Shown piece by piece: positions 23,530-31,923 of a stretch of DNA of 34,699 bases. Positions within the stretch are counted from its first letter, which is position 1. Each line of letters begins with the position of its first letter. A program made the position numbers and the translations under genes. The stretch comes from Caulobacterales bacterium (GTDB lineage: Bacteria; Pseudomonadota; Alphaproteobacteria; Caulobacterales; Caulobacteraceae), in contig JAEKKJ010000031.1 of assembly GCA_019510435.1 (NCBI GenBank), positions 1 through 34,699 of the forward strand. Direction: 5' to 3'. The notes below the pieces were generated by a model. The model was not told the origin of the DNA, did no database searches, and saw only the letters and a list, made by a program, of their open reading frames with translations.

Positions 23530-23560
23530 CCTCTCCCCCCGCGCAGCGGAGTGGGAGAGG
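23530..23560. terminator. Inverted repeat between convergent thiE and GFA genes
   Basis: CCTCTCCC (23530-23537) and GGGAGAGG (23553-23560) form a perfect 8-bp stem around a 15-base loop in the 40-base convergent gap. It resembles the CCTCTCCC/GGGAGAGG intergenic palindromes common in GC-rich alphaproteobacteria and may act as a bidirectional terminator; it has no T-run. Confidence 0.5.
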
Positions 23561-23564
23561 AGAG

Positions 23565-23975
23565 TCAGTCCGGCGGCCCGTCGAACGTCGGCAGGCCCGT
23601 GGGGACCTGGACGAACGGGTGCTTGTGCTCGACCCACACCATCCGCTGCGGGGCCGGCAGGTCCTGGCCCACGAAGCAGCCGCCGGCCAGGCCGATGACG
23701 TCGTCCACGTCGTCGGGGACCCACCAAAGGTTGGTCCCGCAGTCGGCGCAGCGGTGGAAGGTGGTCGAGCCGTCCGGCAGGTGGAAGGTCTGCGTCCTGC
23801 CGCTGCCGGCCACGACCTGGTCCGGGCGGGCGTAGACCGTGACCCCGAAAAACCCGCCCGTGCGCCGCTGGCAGCGGGTGCAGCAGCAGCTGGAGACATA
23901 GAGCGGCTCGCCCTTCAGGCTCAGCCGCAGTTGGCCGCAGACGCAGGCGGCCTGACGCATCACTGGATCTTGCAT
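23565..23975 (-). CDS. GFA (glutathione-dependent formaldehyde-activating enzyme-like) family protein
   Basis: A 136-residue zinc-binding protein of the GFA/CENP-V family (PF04828). Cysteines are arranged as expected: C11-x-C13, the C30-C31-C32-x-x-C35 cluster in SSCCCTRCQRRTG, and C76-x-x-C79 in HRCADCGTNL, giving two zinc sites. True Gfa speeds the reaction of formaldehyde with glutathione, but most homologues have no proven activity and should be called family members only. The start at ATG 23975 has a weak ribosome site; an in-frame ATG 15 bases downstream is possible. It stands alone, convergent with thiE and divergent from the inositol monophosphatase. Confidence 0.88.
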   Translation of the reverse strand: MQDPVMRQAACVCGQLRLSLKGEPLYVSSCCCTRCQRRTGGFFGVTVYARPDQVVAGSGRTQTFHLPDGSTTFHRCADCGTNLWWVPDDVDDVIGLAGGCFVGQDLPAPQRMVWVEHKHPFVQVPTGLPTFDGPPD

Positions 23976-24061
23976 GCCGCGATCCTACCGAGCCGCCTTG
24001 CCTTGTGCGAGCCCGACCACTAGGTTCCGCGCCCTCTATCGCCGCCGAGATCTTTCACACC

Positions 24062-24856
24062 GTGAGCACCCAATCCGCCCTTTTGAAGGTGATGAGCGAC
24101 GCTGCGCGCAAGGCCGCGCGCGGGCTCAACCGCGACTTCGGCGAGCTCGCCGAACTGCAGGTCGCGAAGAAGGCCCCGGCCGACTTCGTCTCCGCCGCCG
24201 ACCTCAAGTCCGAGCAGGTGCTCTTCGAGGCGCTGACCAAGGCGCGGCCCGGCTATTCCTTCCACGGTGAGGAGCGGGGCCTGATCGAGGGGACCGACAA
24301 GACCCACACCTGGATCGTCGACCCGCTGGACGGCACCACCAACTTCCTGCACGCCATCCCGCACTTCGCCATCAACATCGCCCTGCAGCGCGAGGGCGCC
24401 GTGGTCGCCGCGGTCACCTACAATCCGATCACCAACGAGCTGTTCTGGGCCGAGAAGGGCAAGGGCTGCTTCGTCAACGATCACCGCCTGCGCGTCGCGG
24501 CCCGCCAGCGGCTGGACGAGTCGGTGCTGGCCACCGGCATCCCGTTCCTGGGCCACGGCCAGCATGCCAAGTTCCTGAAGGAGCTGCACCAGATGACCCA
24601 GCGGGTCGCGGGCATCCGGCGTTTCGGCGCCGCGGCCCTGGACCTGGCCTGGGTGGCCGCGGGACGCTTCGACGGCTTCTGGGAGCGCGACCTCAGCGCC
24701 TGGGACCTGGCGGCGGGCCTGCTGCTCGTCACCGAGGCCGGCGGCAAGGTGACGGACATCGACGGCGGCGACGACATGCTGGGCAAGGGCTCGGTGGTGG
24801 CCGCGAACCTCGACCTGCACCCGCAGGTCCTCAGTCGCCTCACTGCCGCAAAATAG
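24062..24856 (+). CDS. suhB: Inositol monophosphatase family protein (SuhB-like)
   Basis: A 264-residue Mg-dependent phosphatase of the inositol-monophosphatase family. Metal-binding residues are clear: E70-E71 in FHGEERG, D87-P-L-D90-G-T in WIVDPLDGTTNF, and the C-terminal WDLAAGLLLVTEAGG. It hydrolyses inositol or sugar monophosphates. SuhB relatives also bind RNA polymerase and the NusA antitermination complex, so the physiological role is open. The start is most likely GTG 24062, giving VSTQSALLKVMSDAARKAAR, which I recall as the usual family N-terminus in Caulobacter. ATG 24092, preceded by GAAGG, is an alternative that would drop ten residues. A glycerophosphodiesterase gene follows after 17 bases, likely in the same transcript. 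Confidence 0.92.
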   Translation: MSTQSALLKVMSDAARKAARGLNRDFGELAELQVAKKAPADFVSAADLKSEQVLFEALTKARPGYSFHGEERGLIEGTDKTHTWIVDPLDGTTNFLHAIPHFAINIALQREGAVVAAVTYNPITNELFWAEKGKGCFVNDHRLRVAARQRLDESVLATGIPFLGHGQHAKFLKELHQMTQRVAGIRRFGAAALDLAWVAAGRFDGFWERDLSAWDLAAGLLLVTEAGGKVTDIDGGDDMLGKGSVVAANLDLHPQVLSRLTAAK

Positions 24857-24873
24857 CGGCTAAGGTGCGCGGC

Positions 24874-25917
24874 ATGAGCCTGACCCGCCGCACCCTCGCC
24901 ACCACTGCCGCCGCCCTGATGGCGCTGCCCGCCTTTGCCGCTCCCACCTTCGCCGGTCCGTCGCGCAAGCCGCTGGTCATCGCCCACCGCGGCGCCAGCG
25001 GCGAGCGGCCCGAGCACACCCTGATGGCCTACCGGCTGGCGATCGCCGAGGGCGCGGACTTCATCGAGCCCGACTGCGTGGTCTCCAAGGACGGCCACCT
25101 GGTGGTCCGCCACGAGAACGAGATCGGCGGGACGACGGACGTGGCCAGCCATCCCGAGTTCGCCGCCCGCAAGACCGAGAAGGTGATCGACGGCCAGAAG
25201 ATCGCCGGCTGGTTCACGGAGGACTTCACCCTGGCCGAGCTGAAGACCCTGCGCGCCCGCGAGCGACTGCCGCAGCTGCGTCCCGCCAGCGCGGCTTTCG
25301 ACGGCAAGGAGCCGATCGTCACCTACCAGGAGGTCGCCGACCTGGCCAAGGCCGAGAGCCGCCGCCTGGGACGGCCGATCGGGACCTATCCGGAGATGAA
25401 GCACCCCACGTACTTCGCCAGCCTCGGGATGCCGCTGGAGCCGCGCTTCGTCGACGCGCTGAAGACGAACGGCCTCAACAGCGCCGCCGCGCCGGTGTTC
25501 GTGCAGTGCTTCGAGGTGGAGCCGCTGAAGAGGTTCCGCGAGCTCGGCGGCCGGTCGCGGCGCATCATGCTGGTCGAGCGCAGCTCCACCAATGTCGACG
25601 TGAGGTCCGCCGTGGGCGTGAAGGCCATCGCCGCCTTCGCCGAGGGGATCGGGCCGGAGTGGCCGCTGGTGGTCCCGACGGATGGCGGCGTGCTCGGCTC
25701 GGCCACCGACCTCGTCAAGGACGCCCACGCGAGCGGCCTGGCGGTGCATCCCTGGACCGTGCGCGCGGAGAACGTCTTCCTGCCCAAGACCCTCTGGCGC
25801 GGGACCAACCCCGCCGACCGCGGCGACGTGGACGCGGTCTACAAGGCCCTGTTCGCCGCGGGCGTCGACGGTCTCTTCAGCGACTTCCCCGGATTGGCCG
25901 CCAAGGCCCGCGGCTAA
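24874..25917 (+). CDS. Exported glycerophosphodiester phosphodiesterase
   Basis: A 347-residue GDPD-family (PF03009) TIM-barrel enzyme that releases glycerol 3-phosphate from glycerophosphodiesters left by phospholipid breakdown. The N-terminus SLTRRTLATTAAALMALPAFAA has a twin-arginine pattern and a hydrophobic stretch, so Tat export is likely. Catalytic and metal residues are H38-R39 in IAHRGASGERPEHT, E65/D67 in FIEPDCVVSKDG and H80 in VVRHE. The end GVDGLFSDFPG is the usual family finish. It is of the GlpQ (periplasmic) type, with the longer insertions after residue 85. ATG 24874 is chosen with AAGG nine bases upstream; GTG 24865 is in frame but would place three residues before the signal. 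Confidence 0.93.
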   Translation: MSLTRRTLATTAAALMALPAFAAPTFAGPSRKPLVIAHRGASGERPEHTLMAYRLAIAEGADFIEPDCVVSKDGHLVVRHENEIGGTTDVASHPEFAARKTEKVIDGQKIAGWFTEDFTLAELKTLRARERLPQLRPASAAFDGKEPIVTYQEVADLAKAESRRLGRPIGTYPEMKHPTYFASLGMPLEPRFVDALKTNGLNSAAAPVFVQCFEVEPLKRFRELGGRSRRIMLVERSSTNVDVRSAVGVKAIAAFAEGIGPEWPLVVPTDGGVLGSATDLVKDAHASGLAVHPWTVRAENVFLPKTLWRGTNPADRGDVDAVYKALFAAGVDGLFSDFPGLAAKARG

Positions 25918-25943
25918 AATCCGCCCCCTGTAGGGGAGGAACG

Positions 25944-27791
<1,848 letters not shown>

Positions 27792-27802
27792 CGCGTCACA
27801 CC

Positions 27803-27831
27803 TTGCATTCGCGGCCGCGTTTCTCTATACG
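27803..27831 (+). promoter_or_regulatory. Candidate housekeeping promoter of rpmE
   Basis: TTGCAT (27803-27808) and TATACG (27826-27831) are separated by exactly 17 bases, giving a start near 27838 and a leader of about 80 bases before the rpmE ATG. This is one of the clearest promoter matches in the window. Confidence 0.6.
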
Positions 27832-27917
27832 CGCGGCTTCCTTTTCGCCGCCTCATGGCGGCCGGTCCAGATGGGTCCGTCCCAATTGGCCGCTCCAATA
27901 CGTCAGGCGCCCGCGCG

Positions 27918-28142
27918 ATGAAACAGAACACGCATCCCGACTATCACTTCATCACCGTGGTGATGACCGACGGCACCACCTACCAGACGCGTTCGACCTA
28001 CGGGAAGCCGGGCGACACGCTGAACCTGGACATCGATCCCAAGACCCACCCGGCCTGGACCGGCGGCGGGCACCAGATGCTGGACCGCGGCGGCCGCGTC
28101 TCGCGCTTCAACGCCAAGTTCGGCGCCTTCACGCGCAAATAG
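27918..28142 (+). CDS. rpmE: 50S ribosomal protein L31, cysteine-free type
   Basis: A 74-residue protein of the large ribosomal subunit that bridges the two subunits near the central protuberance. THPDYHFITVVMTDGTTYQTRSTYGK and DPKTHPAWTGG clearly match L31. The zinc-binding cysteines of the classical form are replaced (V-V-M-T-D-G where C-x-C occurs, I-D-P-K-T-H where C-x-x-C occurs), so this is the zinc-independent version, as usual in alphaproteobacteria. ATG 27918 with AGGCG upstream is clear, and a good promoter and a strong terminator bracket the gene, so it is probably its own transcript. Confidence 0.96.
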   Translation: MKQNTHPDYHFITVVMTDGTTYQTRSTYGKPGDTLNLDIDPKTHPAWTGGGHQMLDRGGRVSRFNAKFGAFTRK

Positions 28143-28166
28143 GCCGCGCCAAGGCTGCAATTCGGG

Positions 28167-28205
28167 ACGCCGCGAGGGGAGACCTTCGCGGCGTTTCTCG
28201 TTTTG
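28167..28205 (+). terminator. Rho-independent terminator of rpmE
   Basis: A 12-bp stem (28167-28178 with 28183-28194, one G-T pair) closes on the tetraloop GAGA and is followed by TTTCTCGTTTT. It lies 25 bases after the rpmE stop. Confidence 0.92.
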
Positions 28206-28223
28206 GCGCCGCGTAGGGATTTG

Positions 28224-28314
28224 AACCGCGGAAAACGCGGAAGGACGCGGAAAGAGACGCAAGCGGCCGCGGGCGCGGGTTCTTCTTCCGCGCTTTTCCG
28301 TGTTTTCCGCGGTT
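28224..28314. repeat. Long imperfect inverted repeat built from CGCGGAAA-type units
   Basis: The left arm (28224-28253) starts AACCGCGGAAAACGCGGAA. The reverse complement of the right arm (28286-28314) starts AACCGCGGAAAACACGGAA, so the outer 19 bases match at 18 positions, with a looser match further in. Each arm holds three repeats of a CGCGGAA-like word. The centre is GC-rich (GCGGCCGCGGGCGCGGG, 28263-28279). It sits between rpmE and rcdA, which converge on it, and resembles a dispersed REP-like palindrome. The adjoining bases (28206-28223 and 28315-28343) hold no gene. Confidence 0.75.
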
Positions 28315-28343
28315 ATTTTCTTGGAACGCCTACGGCGGCGCCG

Positions 28344-28856
28344 TCAGCCCCCGAAGGCGCTCTTCAGGCGGTCCAGCTGGCCCAGGACGGGATTGGCCGG
28401 CTCTTCGGTCTGGCTTTCCAGGTACATGCGCCGGTCCAGGTGGCGAACGCGCTCGTAGAGGCGCTCGGCGCGGTCGGCCAGGCGGGTCAGGCCACGGGGC
28501 AGTTCGCCACGGGCCGCTTCGGCCTCGGCGGCCTTGGCCGCGTCGTCGGCGTTGAGGCGGTAGCGGTCCTCGCAGGCCGCGGCCGGGGCCATGTCGCCCT
28601 CGCGCACCGCCCGCTGGACCAGCAGCCAGGAGGCCACCTGCATCAGCCGGGTGGTGAGGCGCATGCTCTCGGCCGCATAGGCCAGCGCGGCGTTGCGCGA
28701 CAGGAGCTTGGACTCCTGGCGGCCCTCGCCGTCGAGGTAGGACGCGGTCTCCTCGACCAGCTCCATGCCTTCCTGGAATGTCCGCTCGAACAGCTCGGAA
28801 CGGGCGAAGTCCTGGATGACGTCGTCACGCCAGTCTGGGCTCTGGGTATCCTGCAT
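28344..28856 (-). CDS. rcdA: RcdA, regulator of CtrA degradation (DUF1465)
   Basis: A 170-residue all-helical cytosolic adaptor of the PF07323 family. In Caulobacter RcdA works with CpdR and PopA to deliver the cell-cycle master regulator CtrA to the ClpXP protease at the G1-S transition. The family core FARSELFERTFQEGMELVEETASYLDG and SRNAALAYAAESMRLTTRLMQVASWLLVQRAVREG is strongly matched, followed by a polar loop and a third helix with RAERLYERVRHLDRRMYLES. The acidic/alanine-rich linker at about 105-118 is variable. Start ATG 28856 fits the family; upstream in-frame sequence is arginine-rich and unconvincing. The DUF1192 gene lies 90 bases upstream on the same strand. cpdR and popA are not in the window. 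Confidence 0.92.
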   Translation of the reverse strand: MQDTQSPDWRDDVIQDFARSELFERTFQEGMELVEETASYLDGEGRQESKLLSRNAALAYAAESMRLTTRLMQVASWLLVQRAVREGDMAPAAACEDRYRLNADDAAKAAEAEAARGELPRGLTRLADRAERLYERVRHLDRRMYLESQTEEPANPVLGQLDRLKSAFGG

Positions 28857-28946
28857 TGGCTCGACCCTACACCGCTTACGGTTTCCACGCCCTGAACGAA
28901 TCGACGCGGTCTGCCGCGGCCGCTGCAACCAACGTGCCAGGCCGCC

Positions 28947-29153
28947 TCAGCCGGCGCGGGGGGAGAACAGGGCGTCGGCGGCCGCCCGGCCCGAGCGCTT
29001 CTTGTCGATCTGGGCCTTCACCCGGCGCGCCTCCGCCTCGAGCACCTCCAGGCGCTCCTCCAGCTCGGACACCCCGTAGAGCTCCAGGTCCTCGCGCACG
29101 GCCTCCAGCAGCCGCTGGCCGCGGCCGATCCGGACTTCAGCAGGCTCCTCCAT
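28947..29153 (-). CDS. DUF1192 family small protein
   Basis: A 68-residue polar protein with the core GVSELEERLEVLEAEARRVKAQIDKKR, a short coiled coil typical of DUF1192 proteins. These are commonly found next to rcdA and a quinone oxidoreductase gene in Caulobacterales. Function is unknown. ATG 29153 is fixed by AAAGGAGGG seven bases upstream; the longer open frame above it overlaps the divergent gene and has no support. It is probably co-transcribed with rcdA, 90 bases downstream. Confidence 0.85.
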   Translation of the reverse strand: MEEPAEVRIGRGQRLLEAVREDLELYGVSELEERLEVLEAEARRVKAQIDKKRSGRAAADALFSPRAG

Positions 29154-29235
29154 CGGCGAACCCTCCTTTGCGTCCCCCGAGCACGGGCGTATCTGAGCGC
29201 GCGAGCGCCAGAAGCGCAAGTTTTGGGACCGAAAC

Positions 29236-30228
29236 ATGACCAGCCCCCTCGAAGCCGAGACCATGACCGCCATCGCCATCGAGGGCGGCAAGGGGCCAGC
29301 CTCCGCCCTGAAGCCGGTGCGCGCGCCCATGCCCCAGCCCGCCGAGGGCCAGATCCTGATCCGGGTGCGCGCCGCGGGCGTCAACCGCCCCGACCTGATC
29401 CAGCGCATGGGCATGTATCCGCCGCCGCCCGGCGCGCCGGACACCCTGGGCCTGGAAGTGGCGGGCGAGGTGGCCAAGGCGGGGGGCCGCTGGAAGGTGG
29501 GCGACCGGGTCTGCGCCCTGCTGGGCGGCGGCGGCTATGCCGAGTACGCCGTGTGCGATGCGCGCCACGCCCTGCCGATCCCGGCCGGCCTGGACTTCCA
29601 GACCGCGGCCGGCCTGCCGGAGACAGTCTTCACCGTCTATGCCAACGTCTTCGAACACGGCGCGCTGAAGGCGGGCGAGACCCTGCTGGTGCACGGCGCC
29701 ACGTCCGGCATCGGCGTCACGGCGATCCAGATGGGCAAGGCCGCCGGAGCCAAGGTGATCGCCACCGCCCGCGGCGCCGAGAAGGCCAAGACCGCCCTGG
29801 CCCTGGGCGCGGACGTGGCGGTGGACGCGACCAGCGAAGACTTCGCCGAGGTCGCCAAGCGCGAGGGCGGGGTCGATGTGGTGCTGGACATGGTCGGCGG
29901 CGACTATTTCGCCAAGGACCTCGACGCCCTCAGGACCGGCGGCCGCATCGTGTTCATCGCCAGCCAGGGCGGCGGCGAGGTTCCGCTGCAGATCTTCCGC
30001 CTGATGCAGAAACGCGCCGTCGTCACCGGCTCCACCCTGCGCCCTCGCAGCGCCGACGAGAAAGCGCGGCTCGCGGGCGAGGTCGAACGGGGGGTCTGGC
30101 CCTGGATCGCCGCCGGCAAGGTCAGGCCGCAGGTCGACGCGACCTTCCCGCTGGAGGAGGCCGCCAAGGCCCACGCCCACCTGGAAGCCGGCGCCCACGT
30201 CGGCAAGGTGATCCTCCTCGCGGGGTGA
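29236..30228 (+). CDS. NAD(P)H-quinone oxidoreductase, PIG3/Qor type
   Basis: A 330-residue medium-chain reductase/dehydrogenase of the zinc-free quinone-oxidoreductase group (TIGR02824 type). It reduces quinones or enones with NADPH. The N-terminal GroES-like domain has GVNRPDLIQRMGMYPPPPGAPDTLGLEVAG, the family signature. The Rossmann domain has VHGATSGIGVTAIQM (about 152-166), a nucleotide-binding loop close to the quinone-reductase AAAGGVG. No catalytic or structural zinc ligands are present. ATG 29236 or ATG 29263 (TAIAIEGG) could start it; I keep the longer. It is divergent from DUF1192-rcdA across an 82-base gap. Confidence 0.92.
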   Translation: MTSPLEAETMTAIAIEGGKGPASALKPVRAPMPQPAEGQILIRVRAAGVNRPDLIQRMGMYPPPPGAPDTLGLEVAGEVAKAGGRWKVGDRVCALLGGGGYAEYAVCDARHALPIPAGLDFQTAAGLPETVFTVYANVFEHGALKAGETLLVHGATSGIGVTAIQMGKAAGAKVIATARGAEKAKTALALGADVAVDATSEDFAEVAKREGGVDVVLDMVGGDYFAKDLDALRTGGRIVFIASQGGGEVPLQIFRLMQKRAVVTGSTLRPRSADEKARLAGEVERGVWPWIAAGKVRPQVDATFPLEEAAKAHAHLEAGAHVGKVILLAG

Positions 30229-30262
30229 GGAACGCGCCCCGCCGGATCGCGTTCGCGCTGGC

Positions 30263-30601
30263 ATGGGCAAGCAGACGGTGCAGCGGGGCCTCACCAAGCT
30301 CGGCATGTTGAGCGGGCACCTGTCCGCCTTCGTGATCCTGGGGCTCTACGCAGTCGCCTGGGTGGTCTTCGATCGCGGTTCGCTGAACTTCCACGGCGCG
30401 GCGACCCTGGTCACCTGGATGATGACCCTCTTCATCCAGCGCGCGGAGCACCGCGATACCCAGGCCATCCAGGCCAAGCTCGACGAGCTGCTGCGCGCCC
30501 ACGGCGAGGCGGACAACCGCCTGACCCGGCTGGACGACCAGACCGCCGAGGAGATCGAGCAGCACCGCGACGAGGCCCGCGCCGGCGGGGCTAGTGCCTG
30601 A
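30263..30601 (+). CDS. Small low-affinity iron permease family protein (PF04120-like)
   Basis: A 112-residue membrane protein with two hydrophobic helices (about 17-35 and 44-58). They are followed by the motif LFIQRAEHRDTQAIQAKLDELLRAHGEADNRL, which is characteristic of the PF04120 family (fungal Fet4-related). The bacterial short forms have no proven transport activity, and two helices alone are unlikely to form a full permease, so the name reflects family only. The C-terminal ~40 residues are charged and helical. No good ribosome site precedes ATG 30263, 34 bases after the quinone reductase stop; co-transcription is likely. Its 3' end overlaps the convergent TetR gene by 11 bases. Confidence 0.8.
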   Translation: MGKQTVQRGLTKLGMLSGHLSAFVILGLYAVAWVVFDRGSLNFHGAATLVTWMMTLFIQRAEHRDTQAIQAKLDELLRAHGEADNRLTRLDDQTAEEIEQHRDEARAGGASA

Positions 30602-31826
30602 AGACGCCCATCAGCAGCGGGCGCACGAAGACCGAGGCCGCCGCCTTGGGGCGCACGTCGGGCACCAGGTAGCCGAGGTCTGCACAGGCGTTCAGCGTGG
30701 CGTTCAGCATCTGGGCGGCGATGAACGGGTCCACGGGGCGGATGCTGCCTTCGGCGATCCCGTCGGAGATCATCGAGGCGAAGCGGTCGGACACGCGGCT
30801 TGAGTGCTCGATCATCACCCGCCGGATCTGCTCCGGCAGGGCCGTGAGCGCCGAGGACTTCAGCAGCGGGCCATGCTCGGAGAGCTGGAATTCGGCCAGG
30901 GCCGCGGCGCAGGCCGACAGGCGGTCCCACTGGCTGGCGGCCGGTACCTCCATCGCCAGCCGCTGGGCGCGGGTCATGACCTCGAAGCTGCGCTCGAAGC
31001 AGGCGACCACCAGGTCGTCCTTGGCCTCGTTGTGATGGTAGAAGCTGCCCTTGGTGACGTTGAGCTCGGCGGAGATCTTGTCCACCGAGGCGCCGCGATA
31101 GCCGCGGTTGTTGATCAGCCGCGTGGCGGCCAGCAGGAAGGTCTCGCGCGCCGGCTCCGGCCCGTCGCGGGTCGCCAGCTTGTCCATGGCGATGGGCGTG
31201 GGCGCCCAGTCGGTCCCCTCCGGCGCCACCCCGTTCAGCAGGATGTCCACCATACGGTCGCGGATGCGCGGATAGTCCTCGGTGTCGAACTTGGCCAGCC
31301 AGGCGCCGCCCCAGAACACCTGCTCCAGCAGCATGCGCGTGCGCGCCGTGCGCCGGCCGCGCGACATCCAGGCCAGGTCCGGGTGGTCGAAGATCTGGCG
31401 CGCCTTGCGGAACAGCCGGCCGTAGGCGGTCGCCACCTCCTCCCGCCGCGGCGAGGACAGGGCGCGCAGTTCCGAGATGATCGGCAACGGCGGGGCGGTC
31501 CCGGCCTCGATGGCCTTGAGGGTGTCGAGGTAGCGCGTCAGGAAGCTGTGCAGCCGCTCGGGCGGGGTCGGCGCGCCCAGCGCCAGGTCGGCCAGCTCCA
31601 GCAGGGTCTCGATCCCGCGCATGATGCAGGCGGCGGCCAGGTCGTCCTTGCGCTTGAAGTAGTAGGTGACGCTGGTGGTGGAGAGGTCCACGGCCGCGGC
31701 CGTGTCGCCCAGGGTCAAGCCCTTGATACCCTTGCGGTTCAGGATCAGCGTCGCGGCGTCCAATATGGCTTCCCGCTTGCGCTCGAACCGGTCGGTGGAT
31801 CTGGCGGCGGCGGTCCGCGGGGGCAT
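30591..31826 (-). CDS. Double-length regulator with two fused TetR halves
   Basis: A 411-residue protein carrying two complete TetR-type DNA-binding domains. HTH 1 is at about 39-58 (LGDTAAAVDLSTTSVTYYFKRKDDL), followed by a ligand-type helical domain to about 215. HTH 2 is at about 247-266 (VDKISAELNVTKGSFYHHNEAKDDL), followed by a second helical domain to the end. Normal TetR proteins are about 190-220 residues and dimerise, so this one is effectively a covalent dimer with non-identical halves. Both recognition helices look intact. AGAGGAAC about ten bases before ATG 31824-31826 supports the start. The flanks suggest lipid or acyl-CoA metabolism (ScfR and aceA on one side), but the ligand and target are unknown. 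Confidence 0.93.
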   Translation of the reverse strand: MPPRTAAARSTDRFERKREAILDAATLILNRKGIKGLTLGDTAAAVDLSTTSVTYYFKRKDDLAAACIMRGIETLLELADLALGAPTPPERLHSFLTRYLDTLKAIEAGTAPPLPIISELRALSSPRREEVATAYGRLFRKARQIFDHPDLAWMSRGRRTARTRMLLEQVFWGGAWLAKFDTEDYPRIRDRMVDILLNGVAPEGTDWAPTPIAMDKLATRDGPEPARETFLLAATRLINNRGYRGASVDKISAELNVTKGSFYHHNEAKDDLVVACFERSFEVMTRAQRLAMEVPAASQWDRLSACAAALAEFQLSEHGPLLKSSALTALPEQIRRVMIEHSSRVSDRFASMISDGIAEGSIRPVDPFIAAQMLNATLNACADLGYLVPDVRPKAAASVFVRPLLMGVFRH

Positions 31827-31923
31827 GGGCGCGATCGTTCCTCTTGCAGCCTGCTGTTTGCCTCGGAATCCCTTGGTTCGCCAAGGGGCTACGTTACGTT
31901 AGGGCAGCGCTTTCCTACTCGAT

